From Adiantum capillus-veneris (lineage: Eukaryota; Streptophyta; Polypodiopsida; Polypodiales; Pteridaceae), in the NCBI GenBank assembly GCA_014529385.2, contig CM043945.1, forward strand, positions 142,144,241 through 142,208,240: DNA of 64,000 nucleotides. Direction: 5' to 3'. Of this stretch, positions 31,937-42,988 are shown in pieces. Numbering within the stretch: the first letter of the stretch is position 1; every line of letters begins with the position of its first letter. The translations under genes were made by a program, and so were the position numbers. The notes below the pieces were generated by a model. That model saw nothing but the letters and a program-made list of their open reading frames with translations. It ran no database searches and was not told the origin of the DNA.

Positions 31937-33669
31937 CTATGTGCCTACATCATCGCCCTCGACAACCATGTCTTCTTCTTTTTCATACCTTGCTCTTGAA
32001 AGCATATCTGCAACTAGATTATCTTTCCCTGCAATATGCTTAAATTTTGGATTCAAGGTTTTTGTAGGCAATCCACTCAACACAGCAATGTCGGGAGTTG
32101 AGCAACTTGTTATCATTCTAAGAAGGGGTAGACAATCAATCTCCACTATTACATTTGATCCTATCGAATACTCTTTGTCACATTTCAAAGCTGTGACTAC
32201 TCTCCATAACTCTCTTTTTACCTGTGGATAGTTGCATTGACGAGCACTTAGGACTTTTGCTCCAAACCTCACCACATGTCGCTTGCCATCATTATCATCT
32301 TGCCCAATCGCCCATCCAATTCTTGTGGGACTAGTATCCACTGTCACAATTACATATCTTTCACATTCATAGTTTGCTTTTCTCAAAGTTGGAGACATAA
32401 GCAGCAACTTCTTTAATTTCCTCATGGCATGGGTATGCATTTCTTCCTATTGAAACCTTTTGTTCTTTCTCAAAAGCCGATACAAAGGCTCTGCTACATG
32501 TGCATAATGTGGAATCCAGATAACATAAAACACGCATGCACCCAAGAACCTTCGAACCTCTGTGACATTTATACATTTCTCTTTCATTCTCTGGATTACA
32601 TCAATCTTTGCAGGACAATGCCTTCTACCATATGGCCCGCACATATGTTCCACAATAAGAACTTCATTCACACCAAACACTGACTTTTGGCCAGACAAGG
32701 TAAGGTTCACCTCTTCCAACCTTGACAAGGTATTATCACAATCATTGATATGTGTTGCCAAATAATTTTGGCACCCCCTCGAGTCTAGAGCCACATCTTT
32801 ATCACTTACATCACATCCTTTGATTGGCACATCATCAAGGAAAGGCATTGTAGTTTGCGGTATGAAGTCACGTAGGAATTTGTTCATACCATTCATCATG
32901 TGTGCAACTAAATTCTTTGCCCACTGAGGTAAGGTGCACATCCTTACTAAACCCAAGGGTGTCCTCCTCGTAGTCAGTCCCTGCTTTCCATTGCTAGTTG
33001 GAAATGATCATACCCTGAGTACAAATCTCCCATAGAATATATTTCCCTCCCTGCAAATGCCTCTGCAAACTCATCAACAATTGGCCCTATACCCACATTT
33101 CTGATCGTCACCTTATTTACAGGTTGCATATCCTGAATAAAGCGTAAAGAACCATTTTTCTTCGGAACTTTGAACCACCTGTTTGAATACGGAGCACAAG
33201 AAGGCTCCAAGATACCCATCTTGGTCTTTTCATTAAGCAACTCAATGAGTTTTGGCAAATGAGCCTTTGGAACAGGAATAGGTCTCAAGTTCCAAGGTAC
33301 ATGAGGGATAGTGAAGATCACCATAGGAGCAACAATGGATGGATCAACACACCCTATCTCATAAGGCTCAAATGCAAAATCTTTTCCGTGTTTGAAAAGC
33401 ATGTCTTCAAAGCATATCTTTTCAGCTTTTGTCAAACTATCCTCGCAACCAACCTTTAACTCTTTCAAAGAATCCTTTGTGAACTTGTGTCCAATCTTTC
33501 TTGGGTCACGAAGGCTAGTTTGCAAAGTAGCTTGATCCATCTTATTTGTGCAGTCTTTTGGTAGAGGTAATGCCACTGGTTTCACTTTCTTTGCCACAGA
33601 CTTATACTTGGTCTCCACTCGTGCATCAACACTTTGAGAATTTTTGAAATCCTCAATGACTTTGTACAT
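31937..33669 (-). pseudogene. Element A reverse transcriptase and RNase H
   Basis: RT first part (32974-33669) reads GSLRFIQDMQPVNKVTIRN and SMGDLYSGYDHFQLAMESRD. After a frameshift the second part (32447-32956) carries the catalytic FLDDVPIKG and RRFLGACVFYVIW. RNase H (31937-32440) shows VTVDTSPTRIGWAIGQD, KRELWRV, VEIDCLPLL and VADMLSRAR, which include the catalytic acids. The DDVPIKG and IGW features are, from memory, typical of a gypsy lineage best known in fungi. Confidence 0.85.
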
Positions 33670-34088
33670 TTATATCGAGCATACTTTCATGACCTCACTT
33701 CCCATATGCAAATTGCAATCCACTAAAAACTCCAAATCTTGCATAGTATCCACAGAAGAACACTCATCAAACACACCTGCAATGCATTCTTTGTCTTCTA
33801 GCAAAACATTCACCTTCAAATGTCTTTGTACACTATTTACATGTTGTCGTTCACTCCACTTTAAGTCCTCACACTCTGTAAAAGCAATAGATCCATAGTC
33901 TGATAATCCTACAAAACCTGTAGAAAATGTTTCCTTTGCATATACATCATGCGAAAACCTTTCTCTTCTTGTACCACTGTAATGCTGCTCTACAATGGTA
34001 CACGGCCAAAACCCCTCATATCCCTGTAGTCCTTAAATTCTTTGTTTGTCTTTGGCAAGGGTTGCTCTCTAAGACTTTCACGGTTCCT

Positions 34089-34556
34089 TTAATGGTCCAC
34101 ATAAACAGTAAGGAATTGTACTGCACGCTTCCGATCCCTGCTCCTTATCCTTGCATAAGCTAACCCATCATCCATCACCTTGGTTTCCATGCGAGCAGCA
34201 GTGATGTATGGCTGCCCAAGGATAAGAGGGTATGTAGACATCTCCTGTAAAAAGAAATTTTGGTCATCTTTCACATCCCCAATAGTCGCCGTTACATTTG
34301 GAGAAGCTTCATACAGTTCCCCTAATGAGTTGTTTGCTGCATGAATCATCCATCCATGATTTATATCAATTGGCCATTTTCCTTTTTGATAAAGACTCTT
34401 TGACATGAGGTTAATTTCTAATCCATGATCTATCAATGCAATGTATGGCTCTTCCAAGTCTCCCACTTTTACCAGGGTCTCAGTAGTTGCTCTTGCCCAG
34501 TGACTCTTCAAGGAGTAGCTCTTGTGAGTGGTCTCAACTTCATCTTTATCATCCAA
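34089..34556 (-). pseudogene. Element A aspartic protease
   Basis: 155 codons containing PYIALIDHGLEINLMSKSL. In element C the same place reads ALIDHGSEIN, so the Ser after the catalytic Asp-x-Gly is Leu here. The downstream flap-like region reads YPLILGQPYITAARMETK. Upstream gag is out of frame. Confidence 0.8.
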
Positions 34557-34570
34557 GAAGCGAACGTGTT

Positions 34571-36325
34571 TTACTCCTTCCCTGGACTTGTAGCATCCAA
34601 CAAAAGTTTCTTCACCTTGCTCGCCATAGACCTGTACACCCTGTGCATTAAAGTCTCTTCTTCACCCTGTACATGGATAGATTCAGTAAGATACTGCCGC
34701 TGTCTCTTTATGATATCAATTATTTCTTTGTGGCATTCTCGCTTTGCTATACCAAGGACCTTGCCCAAGGTAAATTCCACCTTACTGTTTAGAATCCTCT
34801 CTTCCAAAACCTTTCTGAGATCCGTTGCTGCCTCTATATCGGATTGGAGTTTGTAGACCGGACCCTTTGCTTTGGATTTTGTTGAATCCTTCTTCTTTTC
34901 TTTAGAGGCTTCTTGCATAGGCACTTCGGGGACAGCCATCTGTTGCGAGGAAGGTAATCTAGGAGGCATTGTGTCATTTCTACCTCCACTCCTTGTTGCT
35001 CGCTTTGAAGGCCCTTCATCCCCATTCTCGCACCTACATTTCTCTTCAACAATGGCCTCATTCGCTTGAAATTTGGAAATATATGCATGCACTGACAAAG
35101 AGTCCACAAGGTCATTCCAACCTGTTTCAAGCCAAATGCAATCTCCAGCTTCATGTAAAACCTCTGTAGTCATTTTACCCTTCATAGCAGACTCTATAGC
35201 GCATGGCCATAGCTCTCCAATACCATTAGATTCCTCTTCTCCAACCTTGACTGATCCTTTTTTCTTAATAGGATCCACCTTCAATCCATAGGCGGTTGCC
35301 TCAACCATCAAGATGGCATGGCTAGTAGCCATGTCCTCAACTAGTTTCTTCATCCCGCCTTTGCCAAAGTTTGTTCCCAAGAGCTTACCTGTTTCACCTT
35401 AAGTGAATTTTCCATCTTTGAAGAAAACGAGCTCCTTTGTCAAAGCGTCTTTAAAACTTTCACAATCCCTCCTTCCATGGTCAGTACTATCACACCATAT
35501 GCATCTATTGACAAAGTCTTCTAGCCTTGTAAGCTTTAACTTGAGCTCTTGCATTCCCTTGACAATATCATCTAGAATGGACTTGTCACTCTTTGGAACC
35601 ACAATAATAGGCTTTATAGGACTCTCGCAAACACTTGGGACTTGAGTAGGGTTAACTATCATCTTGTCTCTTCGTTGTTGACGCTTAGTTAGTAGCACAA
35701 TGGCGTCTTCAAGATCATTCCAATTAGTCTTTAAGCCTTGTTCCGCATCCTTATCCTCAACTAGTAGCTCTAGTTTCTCTTGAATCTCTTTACCTGCTGC
35801 CTGCAAAAAGATCTCTATCTTCTCTGAGTTTAGCGTAGTCTTTTCAGTCCTTGATAGTTGATCATAACTGTGTTCAAATTCCCTTAGGAGTTCGGTAGGC
35901 GAGAGCCCCTCTTTTGGCCAAACTACCCACTCTAAGAAAGTCCTCTTTGTTACCCTTTCGGAGTCCTCCATGAAATACTCTTCCTTCAAGGCTAATTTGA
36001 ATGCTTCCCAAGTTGCCCCATGCTCATTTCTAATTCCCCTTACATGCTCTCCAATCTCGGGAACCACAACAAGTTCAAAACGTTGCACCATCTCTGCTTC
36101 GGGCACTCGATGAAGCTCCATCTCCTTTACATATCCACAAAGATACTTTGGTACATATTTACCTTTAAATTGGTCCAATTTCTTCACCACAGATTGAAGC
36201 GCTTTGGTTGAGGAGAGCTCCCTCCTTTCTGCAGCTTGCTGCTGCTACATAAACACTGCAAAAGCTTGAAACATTTGCAATGTGACTGGATCAAACCAAA
36301 CCCCTTGTTTCTCTTGTTGCTCCAT
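34571..36325 (-). pseudogene. Element A gag
   Basis: ATG at 36325 starts MEQQEKQGVWFDPVTLQMFQ. A TAG at 36244-36246 and a TAA at about 35399 interrupt it. The capsid region reads VPEAEMVQRFELVVVPEIGE and the zinc knuckle CIWCDSTDHGRRDC (C-x2-C-x4-H-x4-C). The second part (34571-35380) is Lys/Glu-rich with a short TLGKVLGIAKRECHKEI helix shared with element C. Gag forms the particle and binds RNA. Confidence 0.8.
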
Positions 36326-36384
36326 AGCTTTAAACCTTTCTTTTGATACCTTCAATGAAGCTTTTGAACCCTCACCCTAGAATA

Positions 36385-36402
36385 CTTCGCATCGGGTTCA
36401 CC
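36385..36402 (-). promoter_or_regulatory. Element A primer-binding site candidate
   Basis: Coding strand reads TGGTGAACCCGATGCGAA, seven bases inside the 5' LTR. Element C has TGGTGAACCCGACGTGAA at the same place, so the site is shared. I cannot name the complementary tRNA with certainty. Confidence 0.6.
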
Positions 36403-36409
36403 AAAAATG

Positions 36410-37413
36410 TGTCAAGAAGTGCGCAGTGCGACTAGGAAAGCGTCGGGCCTCTGACTGTGAGGATTCGTAGCAAAATCAAGCAAGGCATAGACGATTTGAA
36501 GCCAAAAACACACTAGAAAAGAAAAAAACTCCAGCCATGAAAGATCCACTTTGAAAAATAACCAATACTAACTCAAAACTCTTGTGTGTGTGAAGAATAG
36601 GTGTAGCCTTGCTCCCAATTTCACAGATCCAGTGCTCATTCGACCTGTTAAAAACCCTAAATTTATGCTTTGATTCTTCGTCATTACCATTTCATGGAAG
36701 CTTCAATACTTCATTGGAGAAGCCCAAGTAGTTATTTGAGGAGGGGAAACCCTAATTGGAGCCCTCACAGCCTCAACCATGTAGTGGAAGAAGCACGGGA
36801 CTGCACTAACACCCTGTAAAGGAATGGCTGTATCTCCCCGCTCATGTGTCCAAATGAGCTCATTCTTGGCTCTAGAAGTTCCCACACAGCTTGAGAAATA
36901 ACTCCAATGTCGTTGATGTGGCATTTTTAGCTATTTTGAGCATTGTTTAGGCTATTTTTGACCATTTTTAGCTCAAAAATATCACTTTTTGTCCGTAAAA
37001 AGCCCAAACGAGCTGGAAAAAATCCTATTGGGCTCAAATTTCATGTTGAACTTCATTTTCCCACTTGGTAAGCATTTTGGACACGTCTTTCATGCCAGCA
37101 CATGAAACCTGCTATTTTTGGCCGAGATTGCCCGCATTGAACTTTCTAGGAAAAACGAGCGTGCTAGTTCGAAACACTTGACATTTGTACATTCTTAAAG
37201 AAAATTAGGTATATATATATGTGAAAAAGAATTCCATGGCGCCACGTGTAGGGCCTCGCCCGCCCGGCAAGGTATGTACACGACTGCAATCGTGACATTC
37301 ATTTTCTCGTATATCACACTATGTACATTGTAGCATTTGGTCCCACACATCATAAACATTAAGACTGAGGTAGATACTTCAATTTCACATTATAAACATG
37401 CCATGGCACGACA
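36410..37413 (-). repeat. Element A right (5') LTR
   Basis: 1004 bases, TGTCAAGAAGTGCGCAG to CCATGGCACGACA, with base changes and small indels relative to the left copy. Confidence 0.92.
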
Positions 37414-37739
37414 CCGTACTTATCCACGTGCAAGTATTGACCCCATTCGACCTCTTGACGCCACTAGATGCCATCTGACGCACCTGCTTACCTCATGTCG
37501 TTGGCCCGCGGATAGCTTCCTCGAGAATTTTTACGTGCCACCAACTCCTCATTATTATGAAAAAAATACACTGGTACTAGTGATGATGAAAATCGATGCA
37601 CTATGTACATGCTGTCCTACCTGTACACATCTGGTCTCCACGCAACCACCTGGCCGTGGAAAATGGGCAATCCTTTATTCGATGCTTGATGCATTGTATG
37701 TACATATGCGCAATCACTTCTTCCAAAAAACTCCTGACA
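37414..37739 (-). repeat. Element B left LTR, second segment
   Basis: Continues the LTR where 29356 left off: CGTACTTATCCACGTGCAAG onward matches 40975-41300 of the right LTR and ends CTCCTGACA. Confidence 0.9.
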
Positions 37740-37767
37740 TAATTTGCCCATCCTCTAGCCTGGTAGA

Positions 37768-39505
37768 TCATTCATGATCAGCAACAGCAAAAAGAGACAT
37801 GAGACTCACCGTGTCACGGGTCTCCTCATCCCTCACATGGATTACTTGTTCTGTAGACAGCTCACCTTGCTCCACCATCATTAACCTGGCATGATACAAT
37901 TTAAAACACAATCCATTTACCCTTGACTTATGTAGAATCCCATCCAAGTTAGCCAACTGATATGTACCATTTGAAAAACACTCCACTACCTTGAAAGGGC
38001 CTTCCCACTTAATTTGAAATTTCTTTTGGAAGGTGTTGTCCAGCTTACTGTTGTAGCGCAAAACCAATTCATTCTTCTTGATACCCTTACTTTTGACCTT
38101 TTCATTTAACTTTGCCAAAGCCTTATCCTGCACCTGCCCATAATGTTCCAATGCGCTCATCCTATCCAGCTGAACCTCTTGTAACTGCAAGAGCCTCTCT
38201 TTGAATGCATCACTAGGCGGCCCAAGCAACTTCTCTAACATCTTTATTGTAGGCAACTCTACCTCCACAGGCAATAGTGCTTCCTTTCCGTACACCAAAT
38301 GAAATGGAGTAAACCCTATACCTGTCTTCACCGAAGTACGGTAAGCCCATAATGCTCTAGGCAATTCCAAATCCCAATTCTTTCCTTGGTGCTATGTCAC
38401 TTTTGAAAGAATTTGTACCAACTCACCGTTGAATCTTTCATTTAAGCCATTACACTGCAGGTAAGAAGGAGTGGTATGCTGATGCCTAATCTTCATCTTT
38501 GCGCATAAAAAGTCTAACAGTTTATCTCTAAATCCTGGCCCCTTACCCGAAAGTAGCTCCAATGGCACCCCAAACTTGCAACATATTTCATCATACAATT
38601 TTCCACATCCTTTGCAGTGAACTATTTTACTGCTATAGCCTCTGCCCATCTAGAGAGATAGTCCAATGCAGTCAAAATATAGCTTTTGCCCCTGCTTGTG
38701 ATAGGTAACGGGCCTATTGCATCAATTTCCCACTTTTCAAACACATCAAATGCCATAATGGTTTTTCGTAACTCTGGCTTCAACACTCTCTTCCCAAATG
38801 CTTGACACCTATTGCAAGACCTACACCAATGGTGAACATCCTTGTGCAAACTAGGCCATACATACCCCTCTTGCAAAATTTTATGCAAGGTGATCTTTAG
38901 AGCAAAATGGCCGCCATATGCGCCTTCATGATTCTCTTCCAACACTCTGTAAAGCTCCTCCCGCCAAGGTACACGTATCAACACGAGATCAGCCCCTTTC
39001 ATGTACAAGACATCACCAATCAATTTGTACCTGGATGCTCTACGCACAAAGCCATACTTCTTAGACTTCTGAATGTCCTTTGGAATGATTCCTGTTAGCA
39101 AAAACTCCTCTTCTTGAGCCAAACTTTCCCGTCCATGATAAAGAGGTAAAGTGGTCCTAAACACAAATAGCTCCCCAATCATGCTTTGAGCTGCTTCATG
39201 TGCCTCTCCATTTAGAGCACGTTCAATGTGTTTGATGCTCCATGCTTCAAACTTTTTTAACTGGCCTTTAATTCTGAAACACATTTCCTTCAATGAGGTG
39301 TTCTTGCTCTTCCACACACCCAGCGCTTGCTTCACAACTAACAAGGCATCACCTTTTATGCTCAACCTTCTAATCCCATGCTTTAAACAAATGTGTAATC
39401 CGGCTTCCAAAGTAGCATATTCAACCTCATTGTTACTATGTGCATCCAATTTGAACCCTCTCTTACATACTAGCTTCCCCCTGACTTATCCTCTGATTTT
39501 GCTAA
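37768..39505 (-). pseudogene. Element B RNase H and integrase
   Basis: Three minus-strand ORFs. The first (from 39449, open upstream to KRGFKLDAHSNNEVEYATLE) is an archaeal-type RNase H with IKGDALLVVKQ and a C-terminal AHEAA. It leads into an integrase zinc finger (ENHEGAYGGHF, HHWCRSCNRC) and core WEIDAIGPL with the first Asp. The second (38392-38649) reads PLELLSGKGPGF, where the family normally has SDRGPGF, so the second catalytic Asp is Gly; NGLNERFNG keeps the Glu. The third (37768-38370) is the integrase C-terminus, with RALWAYRTSVKTGIGFTPF and WEGPFKVVECFSNGTYQL. There is no gag, protease or RT, so it is non-autonomous. Confidence 0.85.
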
Positions 39506-40156
39506 AATTCAGTAGCATAACAGCATAAATGGCTCAAAAGACCAAAAACCAAGCATCATGACTTGGAAAATTTTTGGCAGAGTTTCCCCAGAAGTAGAGT
39601 AGTAAGAACCCAAAATATAGATTATATATGTATGCATAAATTGCCAACAATAGAACTCGAGCATCAAGTAGGAATCAGTAGTACATAGCCTATGGCGAGG
39701 TCACGAAAAGGGTGCTCCATCCACCTGTATCACCGAAAGGATCTCACATTTGAGAATCCCCCAGCTCAATAAAACCTCACGCTATCGACCATCTGATCAC
39801 GAAGGCTGATGCAAATCTCGTATAGTCAAGTCTCAGAAATGACTATCTTCCAGACCAAGTCTCAGAAATGGCTGGGACTGCCAAAAAAAAAACCAAGTAT
39901 GGCTCCACAAAGGCGTACAATGGCAATTTCCACAAGTAACGTACAATACTAGCAGACAATGCGCTCAAACAGGCGCCAAATGATGCATACCCACGACAAT
40001 TGCATGTGACTTCTACTGTCAGTATATCACTCTACTCTAGCTACCTGTACCTGTACCTGTAACCTGTAACCTGCAACCTGTAATCCCGAATCTCGAAGCT
40101 TGAAGCTCGAAGCAGAAGGTACTCGAAGAAGATCCTCCGTGGGGGCGCCAAAAGAA
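39506..40156 (-). other. Element B untranslated leader with primer-binding site
   Basis: No coding motif. Immediately inside the right LTR the coding strand reads TGGCGCCCCCACGGAGGA (40133-40150), six bases from the LTR end, a candidate tRNA primer-binding site starting with the required TGG. Confidence 0.55.
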
Positions 40157-41300
40157 TGTGAGCAATATGGAAACACACAAAACGCCTCTATAATGACCCG
40201 ACACACACTCTTGGGATGATATACACACACACTATGGGGCACCACTCAGCTTACACAACCCACCTGGCCGAGACAGGGAACACACCTATGGAGTGAGAGG
40301 AGAGAGACTACCCATTTACCCACTCCACACAGAGACACACACACACACACACACCCAAAAAACGCATCTCAAAAGAGGAGAATTTCTGATGTTTAGATAC
40401 AGTTGAGCTTGGGCCAACACCAATGGGGCAAACAACTCACATAATCTCGGTAAAATATGCCAAATACAATCACAAATTGGAACAGAAGGTTCGCTCATAG
40501 GAGAAACTTACACAGCCAAAAAAACAAAAAAACGGTGAGGAATTTGGCAAAATGAACAGTTCCATCGCGTTTGGAACGGCCCAAAACCCCAGTCTACAAT
40601 GTCAAAGTGCTCAAATCCGACCTCGGATGAGTAGTTTACGGCCAAAACAGGCTCCAAAAACAGCAAAAACACAGTTGCGGCTGTTCCTCCTCTTCTCTCC
40701 ACATTTTTTCTGGTCTTCTCTCAATTTTTTCAGTTCCCACACTTATATTTATTACTTGGTCACCCTTGGCCTTTTAGTTGACCTCAAACGGACCCCGAAC
40801 ATGCCAAAAAGTGGCCTCACAGTGCATAGTTGTCACCCTCCTGCATCCATCCACACACCTGGCACTCAACTTTTTTCAATAATGCATCCCACAACCACGT
40901 GAAGTGGCCCCCAAATATAGTCCTCATTATGACCTTTTTGCATAATTATCACAAGAAAACATCCACGTTGTGTCCGTACTTATCCACATGCAAGTATTGA
41001 CCCCATTCGACCTCCTGATGCCACTAGATGCCATTTGACGCACCTGCTTACCTCATGTCGTCGACCCGTGGATAGATTTCTCGAGAAGTTTTACACGCCA
41101 CCAACTCCTCATTATTATGAAAAAAACACACTAGTACTGGTGATGATGAAAATCGATGTACTATGTACATTCTGTCCTACCTGTACACATGTGGGACCCA
41201 CGCAACCACCTGGCTCTGGAAAATGGTCAATCCTTTATTCGATGCACCATGCATGTGTATGTACATATGCGCAATCACTTCCTCCAAAAAACTCCTGACA
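40157..41300 (-). repeat. Element B right (5') LTR
   Basis: 1144 bases, TGTGAGCAATATGG to CTCCTGACA, uninterrupted. Partner of the two left segments. An AC-rich microsatellite lies near 40335-40354. Confidence 0.9.
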
Positions 41301-42129
41301 CCGCCTTGTAATTGGATACATTATCTGTGAAAATTGCAGTTACATTCTTTGGTCCACCTGCCTTTGCTATAGTGCACTCATATATCATTGCTAGATAATC
41401 AATGGTCTTATCTTTTAAAGAGGTGTCAATAGACCCTCTTGATGAGTGGCTTCTTCTGACGGTTGGTTCATTCTACTCTATAGTGCAACCATATGCAGGA
41501 ACAAACTTCACCACCGTGCGCTTGAGGATGGTTTCAATAATGTGTTTCACTTTATTTAGATACTCTGTTCTCATCTTATTATAATCAGGAAGAATGGTGG
41601 CCCTTTTTGGCCGTGCTCATTAAAGCATCTTGAAATATGGGGTTGCGCATAGCATTGAATGGTATACCACATACCACAAAAGCTTGCATCCATTTCAAGT
41701 GCAACTCAAGCAACTTTTGCTTATCTATCGCCTCATACATCGTTTGACCATTGGATGATGCTTTACTAGCTTTAGTTGAGCTAGGATTTGCTGCTGCTGA
41801 CGTCGAAGCATGCTCGGGAAAATGCGTTGACTGAGGAATCTGAACATTTGCTTCCATAGGCACATGCTATGTCCTCTCATTGATAAATGACATTTCTTTT
41901 TAGCTGCAAGAGTTTGCTTTGCAATGCGAGTGTACTTTGGCAATCTAACATGAATATCTCTTGGCGACACCTTATACTCGAACACATTACCAGAGACTTT
42001 AAACAAATGCTCTTTGATTCTCGTCGCATTACCACTAAACTCATGGCCGCATGTATTGCATTCCAATTGAGATGTATTCTTTCGAGCACGTAGCTCATGT
42101 ACGTAATTCCACTCATGTCCTTTCACCAT
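41301..42129 (-). pseudogene. hAT transposase, N-terminal part (BED finger, DUF659 start)
   Basis: ATG at 42129. The BED finger reads LECNTCGHEFSGNATRIKEH with the C-x2-C pair and a His. A frameshift at about 41870 leads to a Ser/Ala-rich linker and then KLLELHLKWMQAFVVCGIPF, the start of DUF659. Further shifts and a TAG (in YGCTIE-stop-NEP) precede AKAGGPKNVTAIFTDNVSNY, which carries a conserved Asp-Asn of the RNase-H fold. The frame is then cut at 41300 by element B. Confidence 0.8.
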
Positions 42130-42988
42130 GCTGACAGATAAATTTCAGTGGTCTGCCAGATCAACAAATCCACTTGTTAATTTCGAAGTCAAAATTAAAT
42201 CAAAGCAAAAAACTTCATGAGCATCACCCTATCGATCAATATAGTGATCAAAATCTGTCCACACTATCAGTTAGTATCACACTCCATTATGACAATAGAC
42301 AATAATAGTCTTTGCATTCTTCAATAAACTCATGTCAATCAAATTATATTTTGATGCACTAAATAACTTCATCACTTCAAACAAAAAATTTCAATCACAT
42401 TTCACTATATCAATTCATCTAAAGTGCAAGCTTTTGGCTTTCACACATTAGGATAATCGATTTTATAATCCGTTGCACTATATCAGTTTATCTAAATTGC
42501 AAGCTTAAATCTCTCACACGTTACGATAATCAGTAATGTTGATCAAATCTTGCAATTGATTCTCAATGAAAATGGGATTAATTGCAATATTTGACACTTT
42601 TCATATCTATATGAAGTGCGAACATGAAGTTCTCACACTACATGGTAGATCTTTGAAAGCTTATCCATCTGCATTTGATACACGTGTACGATTAGACAAC
42701 ATGATAGACATACCAATCCAAAAAAAGATAATATAATATCAATGTATTTGGACATGACATTCCTAAATTTTGATTCCAGTGAGAGCATATTGTGATGACT
42801 CTACATAGACAACATAATTTCTATCTATATTCACTTTGAGGTGAGAAAGTATCTGCACGTCAAAATTGAACTGGCCTAAATAAAATTGACCTCTATTCTA
42901 TTATATTTTGCTGACAGATAACCTCATGTGAATGTACACTCTACACACAATGATAATCTCTAAACTGTATCCTAAATCCATTCCACGT
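42130..42988. other. AT-rich sequence between hAT gene and element C
   Basis: No ORF with motifs. It may contain the 5' region of the hAT element. The sequence continues beyond element C at 62406. Confidence 0.5.

Larger units (their letters stand above)
29357..37413 (-). mobile_element. Element A: Ty3/gypsy retrotransposon inside the element B LTR
   Basis: 8057 bases with LTRs 29357-30384 and 36410-37413 (1028 and 1004 bases, TGTCAAGAAG...GGCACGACA). Coding is on the minus strand in the order gag, protease, RT, RNase H, integrase. Flanks CTGC and CCGT may be a decayed 4-bp target duplication; the uninterrupted B LTR reads GTGTCCGTACTT at the site. Multiple stops and frameshifts and LTR indels show it is old. 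Confidence 0.9.
28578..41300 (-). mobile_element. Element B: Ty3/gypsy LTR element lacking gag-RT, nested in hAT
   Basis: Bounded by TGTGAGC... at 28578 and ...CTCCTGACA at 41300. Left LTR is 28578-29356 plus 37414-37739, interrupted by element A; right LTR is 40157-41300. Internal region 37740-40156 holds archaeal-type RNase H and integrase only. Size without A is about 4.67 kb. Flanks CCAC (28574-28577) and CCGC (41301-41304) are a probable 4-bp target duplication with one transition. RNase H of this type places it near the plant Tat group, by inference. Confidence 0.85.
27530..42129 (-). mobile_element. hAT transposon coding region, split by nested gypsy elements
   Basis: BED zinc finger and the first half of a hAT (DUF659-type) transposase lie at 41301-42129. 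The second half with the dimerisation domain lies at 27530-28573. The two halves join exactly at the ends of gypsy element B (28578-41300): FTDNVSNYKA on the right continues into AAGRAIQVKYP on the left. Terminal inverted repeats of the hAT were not found. Confidence 0.85.
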
